This document shows, piece after piece, positions 47,685 through 56,368 of a stretch of DNA of 64,000 nt. How positions within the stretch are numbered: the stretch's first letter is position 1; the number at the start of each line of letters is the position of its first letter. Both the position numbers and the translations under genes were made by a program. Origin of the DNA: Pseudomonas sp. GM78 (lineage in GTDB: Bacteria; Pseudomonadota; Gammaproteobacteria; Pseudomonadales; Pseudomonadaceae); NCBI RefSeq assembly GCF_000282475.1, contig NZ_AKJF01000057.1, forward strand, positions 23,915 through 87,914, in the 5' to 3' direction. Under the pieces are notes generated by a model that made no database searches, was not told the DNA's origin, and was given only the letters and a program-made list of their open reading frames with translations.

Positions 47685-48899
47685 ATGTCCCAATCTGCCG
47701 TTTATCCGATCAACCCGCCGGCCGCCCACCGGATCGTCGACGAAGCCCAAGCGCTGCAGGTGGCCGAGCAGGTCGCCGCGATCCTGCTGGAGCAGGATGC
47801 CGAGCGCGACCGCACACGCCAGGTGCCCGCCGAGATCGTCGACCTGTATTCCAACAGTGGCCTGTGGGGCATTACCGTGCCCAGGGAATTCGGCGGCGCG
47901 CAGGTGTCCAGTGCGGTACTGGCGCAAGTCATCGCGATCATTTCGGCGGCCGATCCGTCCCTGGGGCAGATCCCGCAGAACCACTATTGCCTGCTCGAAG
48001 ACATTCGCCTGCAAGGCACCCCGCAGCAGCAGGCGCATTTCTTCGGCCTGGCCCTGCAAGGCCACCGGTTCGCCAATGCCTTGTCGGAAACCGGCGGCAA
48101 AAACGTGCAGGACATCCAGGCGACCATCCGCCGCTACGGCGACGGTCATGTGATCAATGGACGCAAGGGTTACTGCACCGGGTCGCTGTATGCCCACTGG
48201 CTGGCGGTGCTGGCGCTGGATGAAGAGCAGAAGGGTCAGTTGGCCTTTGTCGAACGCGGCACGCCAGGCCTGGTGATTGTCGACGACTGGGACAGCATCG
48301 GTCAGCGCACCACCTCCAGCGGCACCGTCTTGGCCGAGGATCTGCACGTCGCGGCGTTCAACCTGTTCCCGACGTACCGCTCCTACGAAAACCCGACCCT
48401 GGCCGGCCCGTTCGCCCAGTTGACCACCGCCGCCATCGATGCCGGCATCGCCCGTGCGGCCTTGCGCGACACCATCGCGTTCGTCCGGCAATCCGCCCGG
48501 CCATGGATCGACGCGGGCGTGGAAAAGGCTAGCGAAGACCCGCTGACCATCATTCAGGTCGGGGGGCTGGAGATTCGCCTGGAAGCCGCCGAAGCCTTGC
48601 TGGAACGGGCCGGTCGTGCGCTGGATGCTGCGCGTCCGGCACCCGATGAAGACAACGTTGCCCGTGCGTCCCTGGCCGTTGCCAAGGCCAAGGTGCTGAC
48701 CACTGAAATCGCCATTGAAGCCACCAACAAACTGTTCGAGCTCGGTGGCACCCGCTCGACCCTGAAAAAACACAACTTCGATCGCCACTGGCGCAACGCC
48801 CGGGTCCACACCCTGCACGACCCGGTACGCTGGAAATACCACGTGGTTGGTAACTGGCTGCTCAATGGCGTCAAACCTCCACGCCATGACTGGTCGTGA
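47685..48899 (+). CDS. SfnB-family sulfur-acquisition oxidoreductase
   Basis: A 404-residue acyl-CoA-dehydrogenase-fold flavoprotein of the type linked to sulfone/sulfonate use (SfnB family). Visible: LWGITVPREFGGAQ, IPQNHYCLLEDI, FANALSETGGKN, WDSIGQRTTSSGTV and the C-terminal RHWRNARVHTLHDPVRWK motif shared with MsuC in this window. It probably acts as an FMNH2-dependent monooxygenase rather than a dehydrogenase. ATG 47685 is the family start. Transcribed from a sigma-54 promoter; followed by MetI/MetQ-like genes. Confidence 0.88.
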   Translation: MSQSAVYPINPPAAHRIVDEAQALQVAEQVAAILLEQDAERDRTRQVPAEIVDLYSNSGLWGITVPREFGGAQVSSAVLAQVIAIISAADPSLGQIPQNHYCLLEDIRLQGTPQQQAHFFGLALQGHRFANALSETGGKNVQDIQATIRRYGDGHVINGRKGYCTGSLYAHWLAVLALDEEQKGQLAFVERGTPGLVIVDDWDSIGQRTTSSGTVLAEDLHVAAFNLFPTYRSYENPTLAGPFAQLTTAAIDAGIARAALRDTIAFVRQSARPWIDAGVEKASEDPLTIIQVGGLEIRLEAAEALLERAGRALDAARPAPDEDNVARASLAVAKAKVLTTEIAIEATNKLFELGGTRSTLKKHNFDRHWRNARVHTLHDPVRWKYHVVGNWLLNGVKPPRHDWS

Positions 48900-48901
48900 C
48901 C

Positions 48902-49567
48902 ATGGCCGAATTGTTCAAGAACATTTATTGGGCCGATATCGGCCAGGCCTGCCTCGACACCTTGAGCATGCTCGGCGCGGCCCTCGGTTTTACCGTGCTG
49001 TTGGGGTTGCCCCTGGGGGTGCTGCTGTTCCTCACCGGCAAGCGCCAATTGCATGAAGCGGTCGGTGTCTACCGGGTGCTGTCGGTGATCGTGAACATGC
49101 TGCGTTCGCTGCCGTTCATCATTCTGCTGATTGTGCTGATCCCCCTCACGACCCTATTGGTGGGCACATCGCTGGGGGTGCCGGGGACCATTCCACCGCT
49201 GGTGGTCGGTTGCACGCCGTTCTTCGCGCGGTTGGTGGAAACCGCGTTGCGCGAAGTCGATCGCGGGGTGGTGGAGGCGACCCAGGCCATGGGCGCCAAC
49301 ACCTGGCAAATCATTCGCTACACCTTGTTGCCGGAGGCTCGGGGAGGGCTGCTGGCGGCGGTCACGGTCACTGCGATCGTACTGGTCGACTACACGGCAA
49401 TGGCCGGGGTGATCGGCGGTGGCGGCCTGGGCGATCTGGCCATCCGCTACGGCTACCAGCGGTTCCAGACCGATGTGATGGTGGTCACCGTGGTGCTGTT
49501 GTTGATCCTGGTCCAGGCCCTGCAAATGAGCGGCGACCGACTGGTGGCGCGTTACAGCCACCGCTGA
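48902..49567 (+). CDS. MetI-like ABC transporter permease
   Basis: A 221-residue methionine-type permease with five membrane helices and the EAA loop (EATQAMGANTWQIIRYTLLPEARGGL). ATG 48902 lies 2 bp after the SfnB-like stop; GTG 48896 overlapping that stop is an alternative. Adjacent to a sulfur oxidoreductase, so the cargo may be methionine or a related organosulfur compound. No ATPase gene (MetN) follows. Confidence 0.88.
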   Translation: MAELFKNIYWADIGQACLDTLSMLGAALGFTVLLGLPLGVLLFLTGKRQLHEAVGVYRVLSVIVNMLRSLPFIILLIVLIPLTTLLVGTSLGVPGTIPPLVVGCTPFFARLVETALREVDRGVVEATQAMGANTWQIIRYTLLPEARGGLLAAVTVTAIVLVDYTAMAGVIGGGGLGDLAIRYGYQRFQTDVMVVTVVLLLILVQALQMSGDRLVARYSHR

Positions 49568-49639
49568 CGATTCAAATCAAAACAAACCGGCCACACGTGC
49601 GCCCCACGACGGCCATTGAAATCTGCCTTGGAGCACCGC

Positions 49640-50410
49640 ATGAAAAAGACCCTGGCCATACTGGCTGCCCTGATCTCGTTGAGCGCCCACGCCAACGAAA
49701 AACTCACCGTTGGCGCCACCCCCGTGCCGCACGCAGAGATCCTCGAATTCGTCAAACCGACGCTGGCCAAGGAAGGCGTGGACCTGGACATCAAAGTGTT
49801 CACCGATTTCATCCAGCCCAACCAGCAGCTGGCGCTGAAGAATCTCGACGCCAACTATTACCAGTACCGACCGTTCCTCGATGACTACAACAAGACCCGA
49901 CATACCGACCTGGTGCCGGTGGTGGGCGTGCACATCGAACCGTTCGGCGCTTATTCGACCAAGATCAAAAACATCGCCGAGCTCAAGGACGGCGCCAGCG
50001 TTTCGATCCCCAACGACCCGGTCAACACCGGTCGCGCCCTGGTGCTCCTGCACGAAGCGGGTCTGATCAAGCTCAAGGACCCGAGCAACACCCTGGCGAC
50101 TCAGCGGGACATCGTCGAAAACCCCAAGCACCTGAAAATCCGTGAACTGGAGGGCGCACTGCTGGCGCGTTCGGTGAGTCAGGTCGACTTGGCGTTCGTC
50201 TTCGCCAACTACGCCCTGGAGGCCGGGATCGATACCAACAGTGCCTTGATCGTGGAGAAGGGCAAGAGCCTGTACATCGAGTTCCTGGTGGCCCGGCCCG
50301 ACAACATCAACGACCCGGGCCTGCAGAAACTGGCCAAGGCGTTGAACTCCGATGAGGTGCGGCAGTTCATTTTGACGCGCTACAAGGGGCAGATTGCGCC
50401 GGGGTTCTAA
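49640..50410 (+). CDS. MetQ/NlpA-like substrate-binding protein
   Basis: A 256-residue periplasmic binding protein (NlpA family): signal peptide (about 1-20, LSAHA-NE), then LTVGATPVPHAEILEF, ...NQQLALKNLDANYYQYRPFLDD, VSIPNDPVNTGRAL. The signal peptide has no lipobox Cys, so unlike typical MetQ it may be soluble. Partner of the MetI-like permease upstream; specificity cannot be read from sequence. Confidence 0.9.
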   Translation: MKKTLAILAALISLSAHANEKLTVGATPVPHAEILEFVKPTLAKEGVDLDIKVFTDFIQPNQQLALKNLDANYYQYRPFLDDYNKTRHTDLVPVVGVHIEPFGAYSTKIKNIAELKDGASVSIPNDPVNTGRALVLLHEAGLIKLKDPSNTLATQRDIVENPKHLKIRELEGALLARSVSQVDLAFVFANYALEAGIDTNSALIVEKGKSLYIEFLVARPDNINDPGLQKLAKALNSDEVRQFILTRYKGQIAPGF

Positions 50411-50429
50411 ATCCTCGTCGATTTTGACG

Positions 50430-50528
50430 ACGCCATCGCGGGCAAGCCCGCTCCCACAGGGTTTGTGTTGAACGCAATTGTTGTAAACAACTCAAAACTT
50501 TGTGGGAGCGGGCTTGCCCGCGATGGCC
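50430..50528. repeat. REPIN (GGGCTTGCCCGCGAT type)
   Basis: Inverted units ATCGCGGGCAAGCCCGCTCC and GGAGCGGGCTTGCCCGCGAT between metQ-like and soxR (convergent genes). Confidence 0.9.
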
Positions 50529-50534
50529 GCGCCA

Positions 50535-51002
50535 CTATTTCGGGTCTGTCCCCGATTCCAGCAGATGCGCCCCCGGCCCACGCTCCCCCAGCACATCCGC
50601 AAAATTACGCAACGGACACGCCTCCATCGACAAACACCCACAGCCAATGCAGCCATTCAATTTGTCGCGCAACAACGTCAACTGATTGATCCGCTCATCC
50701 AGATCCCGACTCCACTGCGCCGACAGTACCTGCCAGTCCGCCGCCGTCGGTGCACGGTTATCCGGCAGGGATTTGAGCGCCTCGCCAATCTCCGCCAACG
50801 GAATGCCCAGCCGCTGCGCCACCTTGATCAATGCCACCCGCCGCAACACGTCCCGTGGATAACGTCGCTGGTTGCCCTGGTTGCGATTGCTCTTGATCAA
50901 CCCCTTCGATTCATAAAAGTGCAGCGCTGTGACCGCGACACCGCTGCGGGCGGCCAATTGGCCGACGCTGAGCTCCTTGTGCAGATTCTCCGAAGTGATC
51001 AT
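50535..51002 (-). CDS. soxR: Redox-sensitive transcriptional activator SoxR
   Basis: A 155-residue MerR-family regulator that senses superoxide/redox-cycling compounds through a [2Fe-2S] cluster. MerR helix-turn-helix near the N-terminus ([25 protein letters not shown]), dimer helix, and the cluster motif [12 protein letters not shown] (four Cys, about 118-130). Divergent promoter region contains a canonical SoxR box. Pseudomonads have no SoxS; SoxR acts directly on target genes, probably including the adjacent ABM gene. Confidence 0.96.
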   Translation of the reverse strand: MITSENLHKELSVGQLAARSGVAVTALHFYESKGLIKSNRNQGNQRRYPRDVLRRVALIKVAQRLGIPLAEIGEALKSLPDNRAPTAADWQVLSAQWSRDLDERINQLTLLRDKLNGCIGCGCLSMEACPLRNFADVLGERGPGAHLLESGTDPK

Positions 51003-51016
51003 TTGCAGATTGCCCC

Positions 51017-51047
51017 TTGACCTCTAGTTAACTGGAGGTTTTACCCT
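51017..51047 (+). promoter_or_regulatory. SoxR-controlled promoter
   Basis: TTGACC and TACCCT separated by 19 bp, the elongated MerR-type spacer, with the dyad CCTCTAGTTAACTGGAGG between them, close to the E. coli soxS box. Drives the ABM gene; soxR starts 14 bp away on the other strand. Confidence 0.88.
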
Positions 51048-51098
51048 GCACGCCTTCGGATCGCAAGATTCGCCTTGCACCTGAGTGGGGGATTATCC

Positions 51099-51464
51099 AT
51101 GCACGCGCCAGCGAAACATCGCAGCTTCACCCAACTGATCGAATTCGAAATCGAACCGCAGCAGCAGCCGGCGCTGGTGCAAGCGCTGTCACAGCAGACC
51201 GAGCGTCTGGCCCAGCACCACAGCGGCTTTCTGAGTGCCAGCATCCAGGCCAGCGAGGACGGACGGCGGGTACTCAATTATCTGCAATGGCAAACCCGTG
51301 AGGCGGGGGAGGCGGCGTTTCAGGCGTTTGAAAGCGGGGAACAGGATTTCTGGCAACTGATCCGCGCCCATCAGGCGAAGACCGTGACGTTCGGCTCGTT
51401 CCAGGTGCTGCACAGCCTGGAACGCAGCCACGACCACGGGTTGCACTGCAATCTGGTGGGTTAG
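51099..51464 (+). CDS. ABM-type monooxygenase-like protein (SoxR target)
   Basis: A 121-residue single-domain protein of the antibiotic-biosynthesis-monooxygenase ferredoxin-like fold: FTQLIEFEIEPQQQPALVQALSQQ, HSGFLSASIQASEDGRRVLNYLQW, EQDFWQLI, QVLHSLERS. ATG 51099 matches the family start. Its stop overlaps the sfnR stop on the other strand. Location behind a SoxR promoter suggests a role in handling redox-active aromatic compounds; inference. Confidence 0.82.
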   Translation: MHAPAKHRSFTQLIEFEIEPQQQPALVQALSQQTERLAQHHSGFLSASIQASEDGRRVLNYLQWQTREAGEAAFQAFESGEQDFWQLIRAHQAKTVTFGSFQVLHSLERSHDHGLHCNLVG

Positions 51465-52564
51465 ATCGACAGCTGCATCAAGCGCTCGCCCTGAATGTTT
51501 TCCGTGGGCCGGCGTTTGTTCACCGCCAGTTCACCGATCTTGATCAGGCGCGTGCGGGTCACGTTGCGGCTCAACCCCAGCAGGGCGGCGGTGTGCACCT
51601 GGTTGTAGTGGCTGAAACGATAGGCGGCACGCATCAAGGCGTCTTCGACTTTCTCATGCAGCGCGCCAGCCTGTTGTTCGAAGAGCTTCTGGAAAGCACG
51701 GTCGAGCAGGGCTTCGGCGCATTCGTCGACCTGGGTGTGGTAGTCGTCCTGACGCTCGATGCGCATGTTCGACAGGCGCAGGTCATCGCGTTCGATCACG
51801 CCGTTGCGGCAAATCAGCAGGGTGTGGTGAATCACGTTTTCCAGTTCGCGGATATTGCCCGGCCAACTGTAGCTGCGCAGTTTCAGTTCGGCCTCTTTGC
51901 TGATGGTGATGGTGCCGTAACCGAGGCGCTGGCTGTAGGCGTTGATGAAGTGACGCGTGAGCGGCAGGATGTCGCCCGGGCGGTCGCGCAGCGGGCTCAG
52001 TTCCAGACTGACGACGTCGAGCCGGTAATACAGGTCTTCGCGAAAGTGCCCGGCGTTGATGGCTTTTTCCAGTTGCACATTGGTGGCCGCGAGCACGCGC
52101 ACATCGATGGGAATGCTCTTGCGCGAACCCAGGCGCACCACTTCGCGCTCCTGCAACACGCGCAACAATTTGACCTGGATCGCCATCGGCAAATCACCGA
52201 TTTCATCGAGGAACAAGGTGCCCCCGTTGGCTTCCTCGAACCAGCCGGCCTTGGCGCTCAGGGCGCCGGTGAACGCGCCTTTTTCATGGCCGAACAATTC
52301 GGCTTCGACCAGGGATTCGGAGAACGCACCGCAATTCACCGCCACAAATGGCCGGTTGCGTCGGGCGCTGAGGTTGTGGATATGTCGCGCCACCAACTCT
52401 TTGCCGGTGCCGGTTTCACCAATGATCAGCACGCTGGCATCGCTCGGTGCGACTTGTTGCAGATGCGCCAGCAAGGCCTGGGACTTGGGGTCTTCGAAGA
52501 CCTGCGCCGTGGCGCGGATCGACGTGGCCAGAGCGGGCGAGGGCGGTAAGGTCAGCAGTTGCAT
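51461..52564 (-). CDS. sfnR: Sigma-54-dependent activator SfnR
   Basis: A 367-residue AAA+ enhancer-binding protein lacking an N-terminal sensory domain: Walker A GETGTGKE, GAFTGA loop (sigma-54 contact), Walker B GGTLFLDEIGDLP, Arg finger region LREDLYYRLDV, and C-terminal Fis-type helix-turn-helix (AALLGLSRNVTRTRL). SfnR activates sulfone/sulfonate genes under sulfur limitation in P. putida. Without a receiver or sensor domain its activity is probably set by expression level. Last gene of the msuEDC-sfnR unit. Confidence 0.93.
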   Translation of the reverse strand: MQLLTLPPSPALATSIRATAQVFEDPKSQALLAHLQQVAPSDASVLIIGETGTGKELVARHIHNLSARRNRPFVAVNCGAFSESLVEAELFGHEKGAFTGALSAKAGWFEEANGGTLFLDEIGDLPMAIQVKLLRVLQEREVVRLGSRKSIPIDVRVLAATNVQLEKAINAGHFREDLYYRLDVVSLELSPLRDRPGDILPLTRHFINAYSQRLGYGTITISKEAELKLRSYSWPGNIRELENVIHHTLLICRNGVIERDDLRLSNMRIERQDDYHTQVDECAEALLDRAFQKLFEQQAGALHEKVEDALMRAAYRFSHYNQVHTAALLGLSRNVTRTRLIKIGELAVNKRRPTENIQGERLMQLSI

Positions 52565-52588
52565 GGGGCACGCTCCTTGATGGGCAAG

Positions 52589-53776
52589 CTATGAATAGAA
52601 AGTCGGAATCGGCAGAGCCTGGTTCAGCGCCCAGTCACCCAGTTCCTGGAGTTTGTAATCCACCGGGTCGTGCAGGGTTTGCGTGCGCAGGTTGCGCCAA
52701 TGGCGGTCCAGGCGCAGCGAGGCATGGGTCGAGCGTGCACCGGTCACTTCGAACAAGCGGCTGCACAGCTCCAGGCCATTGCGCGTCGCCGCGACCTTGG
52801 CTGTGGCGATGGCGGTGGCGAGATGGCCGCGTTCTTCGGCACTGAGGTTCGGACCTTTGGCCCAAGCCTTGTCTAGTAGGTCGGCGGCACGTTCCACCAG
52901 CAACCGCACGCCTTCGAGGGCCACCCAGAATTCCCCGTAGTGACCCAGCACATAAGGGTCCTGGCGCACATCCTGGGAGGTTGATTTATGCCACGGCCGG
53001 GTTTCGGTGAGCGTGTATTGCCGCGCCTCTTCAAAGGCGCCTTCGGCGATGCCGAGGAACATGTGAGTGAACGTGAGCTGGGCGATCAGCGGGCGAAGAC
53101 AGGCGAACGGCGTACTCAACGGCCCCGGATCGAGCAGCAGTTCCGACTCTTCGACCCGTACCCGTTCGAAGGTTGCGCTGCCGCTGTCGGTCTGGCGTTG
53201 ACCGATGTTGTTCCAGTCGTTGTGCAGGCTGATGCCGCTGCGACCGCTGGGAATGGCGGCGATCAACAGCTTGCCGCCGGCGTTTTCATCCACCGCCGAG
53301 GCGATCAGCATTTCTGAATCGCTGGCGCCGGAGCAAAAACTCTTCTTGCCGGAAAACTCACGCCAGCCGCCGAGGTTTTTCACCACGGTGCGGGTGTCCA
53401 GCGGGTTGAGGGCATTACCCCAGAACCAGTTCTTGCGCGCGGTTTGTTCAAACCACGGCTGCCATTGCTCGGGCCGGGCGAACAGGCGCACGGTGGCGAG
53501 CATCAGGTGATGGAAACCGAAAACATGGGCAATCGAACTGTCGACCTTGGCGAACTCGCGCACGATGGCCAGGGTTTCACTCCAGGGGGCGCCGAGGCCG
53601 CCGAACTGGGTGGGAATACTTAACGCGAGCAGGCCGCTGTGGCGCAGGGCATCACGCTCGGCCTTGGGCGTACCGCCGCGTTCGTCGCGCTCGACGGCGG
53701 TCAAGGCAAACCCGGCGGCCAATTGGCGGGCGGTCTGCAACGGGGATATCAGGGCGCTTTGCGGTTTGGCAGTCAC
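52589..53776 (-). CDS. msuC: FMNH2-dependent methanesulfinate monooxygenase MsuC
   Basis: A 395-residue acyl-CoA-dehydrogenase-fold flavin monooxygenase. Visible: LLALSIPTQFGGLGAP, SSIAHVFGFHHLML, NDWNNIGQRQTDSGSA, and RHWRNLRTQTLHDPVDYK. MsuC converts methanesulfinate to methanesulfonate, feeding MsuD. GTG 53776 is chosen (AAGGA upstream); the open frame to 53920 runs through a REPIN and is rejected. Downstream of msuD, upstream of sfnR, as in P. aeruginosa PA2354-PA2357. Confidence 0.88.
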   Translation of the reverse strand: MTAKPQSALISPLQTARQLAAGFALTAVERDERGGTPKAERDALRHSGLLALSIPTQFGGLGAPWSETLAIVREFAKVDSSIAHVFGFHHLMLATVRLFARPEQWQPWFEQTARKNWFWGNALNPLDTRTVVKNLGGWREFSGKKSFCSGASDSEMLIASAVDENAGGKLLIAAIPSGRSGISLHNDWNNIGQRQTDSGSATFERVRVEESELLLDPGPLSTPFACLRPLIAQLTFTHMFLGIAEGAFEEARQYTLTETRPWHKSTSQDVRQDPYVLGHYGEFWVALEGVRLLVERAADLLDKAWAKGPNLSAEERGHLATAIATAKVAATRNGLELCSRLFEVTGARSTHASLRLDRHWRNLRTQTLHDPVDYKLQELGDWALNQALPIPTFYS

Positions 53777-53802
53777 GCGGGGGGATCCTTTTCTTGTGGA
53801 TC

Positions 53803-53883
53803 CTGTAGGAGCTGCCGCAGGCTGCGATCTTTTGATTTTAAAGATCAAGATCAAAAGATCGCAGCCTGCGGCAGTTCCTACAG
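53803..53883. repeat. REPIN between msuD and msuC
   Basis: Inverted units TGTAGGAGCTGCCGCAGGCT and AGCCTGCGGCAGTTCCTACA around an AT-rich loop, inside the msuEDC operon. It could differentially stabilise the upstream transcript part. Confidence 0.92.
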
Positions 53884-53894
53884 GACGGGTGACG

Positions 53895-55034
53895 TCAGGC
53901 TTTGGCGGGCAACACATCATTGGCGATCATTTCGCCAAACGGCCCGGTGAGGTTGGTGACGCCGCGACCTGCCAGGCTGGCATACGGCTCGGGCAACAGC
54001 GGGAACACCAGTTCGGCAAAACGATAGGCCTCTTCGAGGTGCGGGTAGCCGGAGAAGATGAAGCTCTCGATTCCCAGGTCCGCATACTCCTTGATCCGCG
54101 CCGCCACCTGCTGCGGATCGCCCACCAGTGCCGTCCCGGCACCGCCGCGCACCAGCCCGACACCGGCCCACAGGTTGGGTGAGATCTCCAGATTGTCACG
54201 GCGCCCGTCATGCAGGGCGGCCATGCGCCGCTGACCTTCGGAGTCGAAGCGCGAGAACGACTTCTGTGCGGCGGCGATGGTCTCGTCGCTGATGTGTTCG
54301 ATCAATTTGTCAGCGGCTTTCCAGGCTTCTTCGGCGGTTTCACGCACGATCACATGCAATCGAATCCCGAACTTCACCGTACGTCCATTGCGTGCGGCAC
54401 GTTCACGGACATCGGCGAGTTTTTGCGCCACGGCCGCCGGAGGTTCGCCCCAGGTCAGGTAGACATCGACCTGTTCGGCGGCCAGGTCATGGGCAGCATC
54501 GGACGAACCGCCGAAGTACAGCGGCGGATAGGGTTTCTGCACCGGCGGATACAGAGCCTTGGCGTTCTGTACCCGCAGGTGTTTACCTTCGAAATCCACC
54601 GATTCGCCTTGCAGAACGCGACGCCAGATCTTCAGGAATTCGTCAGTGACTTCGTAGCGCTCGCTGTGATCGAGGAAACTGCCGTCGCCACGGTTTTCAT
54701 CCGGGTCGCCGCCGGTCACCACATTGATCAGTAAACGGCCACCGGACAGTCGATCCAGGGTGGCGGCCATGCGCGCCGAAACTGTTGGCGAAATGATCCC
54801 CGGCCGGATCGCCACCAGGTACCGCAAGCGTTCGGTCAACGGCACCAGCGCCGAAGCGATCACCCACGAGTCTTCGCAGGAGCGCCCGGTCGGGATCAAC
54901 ACACCGTGGTAACCGAGGCTGTCCGCCGCCTGGGCCACCTGTTTCAGATAATTGAGCGTTACCGGGCGTGCGCCTTGCGTGGTGCCCAGGTAATGACCGT
55001 CGCCGTGGGTCGGCAGAAACCAGAAAACATCCAT
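53895..55034 (-). CDS. msuD: FMNH2-dependent methanesulfonate monooxygenase MsuD
   Basis: A 379-residue bacterial-luciferase-fold enzyme (SsuD/MsuD family) releasing sulfite from methanesulfonate (forming formaldehyde). Family features: [74 protein letters not shown] 55034 is preferred over TTG 55040 because AAGGA is seven bases before it. It uses reduced FMN from MsuE, encoded 10 bp upstream. Alkanesulfonate specificity (MsuD vs SsuD) is judged by operon context. Confidence 0.92.
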   Translation of the reverse strand: MDVFWFLPTHGDGHYLGTTQGARPVTLNYLKQVAQAADSLGYHGVLIPTGRSCEDSWVIASALVPLTERLRYLVAIRPGIISPTVSARMAATLDRLSGGRLLINVVTGGDPDENRGDGSFLDHSERYEVTDEFLKIWRRVLQGESVDFEGKHLRVQNAKALYPPVQKPYPPLYFGGSSDAAHDLAAEQVDVYLTWGEPPAAVAQKLADVRERAARNGRTVKFGIRLHVIVRETAEEAWKAADKLIEHISDETIAAAQKSFSRFDSEGQRRMAALHDGRRDNLEISPNLWAGVGLVRGGAGTALVGDPQQVAARIKEYADLGIESFIFSGYPHLEEAYRFAELVFPLLPEPYASLAGRGVTNLTGPFGEMIANDVLPAKA

Positions 55035-55044
55035 GAACAAATCC

Positions 55045-55608
55045 TTAAGCGATTTTCAGCAGATTGTTGGAGTGCACGCCGAACAACGGCGCGGCGCGTT
55101 CTGCAGCAAGGCGAATGCGGGCCTTCAATGGCTCACTGGTTATTTGGTAATTGGAGAAATCGGCTTCGGTGGCATACACGCCAATCGGCAAGGTCAAGGC
55201 CTGGAAGAAACTGAACAGCGGGCGCAGTTGATGATCGAGTACCAGCGCGTGACGTTCGCTGCCACCGGTGGCGGCCAGCAGGACCGGTGTGTCGATCAGC
55301 GCATTCAGGTCGATCAGATCGAACAGGTGCTTGAGCAGGCCCGGGTAGGAACCGCGATAAACCGGCGCGGCGACGATCAGCAAGTCGGCGTTTTCGATCG
55401 CTTGCAGTTCGGCTTCGATATCCGCCGCCAATTCCTGGCGGGACAGTGCCGCGCCCAGTGGCCGGGCAATATCACCCAGTTCGATGAGCTTGCTGTCGAT
55501 CGGCAGTTGCTCGGCCAACTGCGCCAACAGCGCTTGGGTCAGCACCAGGGTGCGCGAAGGGCGCCAGGTACCACCGGAGAGGGCAACGACTTTCAATGGA
55601 CGCGACAT
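55045..55608 (-). CDS. msuE: NADH-dependent FMN reductase MsuE
   Basis: A 187-residue flavodoxin-fold reductase supplying FMNH2 to MsuD and MsuC. Visible: [44 protein letters not shown] (FMN loop), [30 protein letters not shown] 55608 follows AAGGAACTGTTG; the frame to 55803 is not coding. First gene of the msu unit with a sigma-54 promoter and inverted repeats upstream. Confidence 0.93.
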   Translation of the reverse strand: MSRPLKVVALSGGTWRPSRTLVLTQALLAQLAEQLPIDSKLIELGDIARPLGAALSRQELAADIEAELQAIENADLLIVAAPVYRGSYPGLLKHLFDLIDLNALIDTPVLLAATGGSERHALVLDHQLRPLFSFFQALTLPIGVYATEADFSNYQITSEPLKARIRLAAERAAPLFGVHSNNLLKIA

Positions 55609-55663
55609 CAACAGTTCCTTTTTAAACAGAAGCTCTGCGAGCAGTGAGTAGTCACCGGGTTGA

Positions 55664-55678
55664 GCAAGAGCTGTACCA
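55664..55678 (-). promoter_or_regulatory. Sigma-54 promoter of msuEDC-sfnR
   Basis: On the minus strand TGGTACAGCTCTTGC: GG-N10-GC with near-consensus TGGYAC and TTGC. It lies 56-70 bp upstream of the msuE ATG. Confidence 0.85.
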
Positions 55679-55762
55679 ATCCCTTGAGCCCCCGGATTAC
55701 CGGGCTTTCGGCGCCTTGAGCGGGTCGCGCTGTTGATTTTCAGGGGCTGTTTGTTGAATGAC

Positions 55763-55795
55763 TGTTGCCTGGCAAACAGTTGCTTGGGCAACAGT
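55763..55795. promoter_or_regulatory. Candidate SfnR upstream activating site (msuE)
   Basis: Two adjacent dyads, TTGCCTGGCAA and TTGCTTGGGCAA, enclosed by CTGTTGCC and GGGCAACAG, about 85-115 bp upstream of the -24 element; a typical distance for a sigma-54 activator. Confidence 0.6.
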
Positions 55796-55997
55796 GAATG
55801 CAATTGTTATAAAGGTTGTCTGTTATTCCTCAAAATACAATAAAACGATATTTATAGATCGTTAAGAAATATGAGGGCGTTGCAACGACCGCATTAGAAA
55901 AACCCGATAGCCACTATCGAGAGCGTTGATTTCTGCTCGGACAAAGGCGCGAGTAGCCTGTGTTCATTGCCCCGAACACGATGCCAGGACGCCGAAA

Positions 55998-56267
55998 ATG
56001 AAACCTCTAATCGCCACTTGCTTGCTGCTCGCGGTCTCTGTACTCGCCGGATGTGCCAGCCATGTTTCCCCGGAATTGCGTCCCTACACCGCTGAAGAAA
56101 CCCGCGAACTGGCGCTGGAAGCACTGAATCGTCGAGGCCTCTCCTTCGATGAATACCACGCGAAAAAAGCCGAACTGCTCGGCGAGCCACGGAAAACCTT
56201 TGGCTTCGACAAGCAGGGCGAAATGAACGCCGAGCGAGCTGTACAGCTGCACGGTCGTCAGAGCTGA
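55998..56267 (+). CDS. Small lipoprotein (unknown)
   Basis: An 89-residue lipoprotein: signal peptide and lipobox LAGC (Cys 19), followed by SHVSPELRPYTAEETRELALEALNRRGLSFDEYHAKKAELLG. The short helical mature part is charged. No recognised function; sits alone between msuE (divergent) and the LysE gene. Confidence 0.75.
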   Translation: MKPLIATCLLLAVSVLAGCASHVSPELRPYTAEETRELALEALNRRGLSFDEYHAKKAELLGEPRKTFGFDKQGEMNAERAVQLHGRQS

Positions 56268-56368
56268 GCGAAAACTGTACCGCTTGAACTTTCGCCCAAC
56301 TGTCCATGGGTTTCACGGAGCGTTCGCGATAGGGTCAATACCTGACTGACCCCGATGGACTACCACCC

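Noticed and set aside
31280-50528. Repeated palindromic units considered as CRISPR or insertion-sequence ends
   Set aside because: They are isolated inverted pairs with REPIN architecture, with no regular spacers, cas genes or transposase.
53777-53920. N-terminal extension of msuC
   Set aside because: The added residues are the translated REPIN; GTG 53776 has a ribosome-binding site and fits the family.
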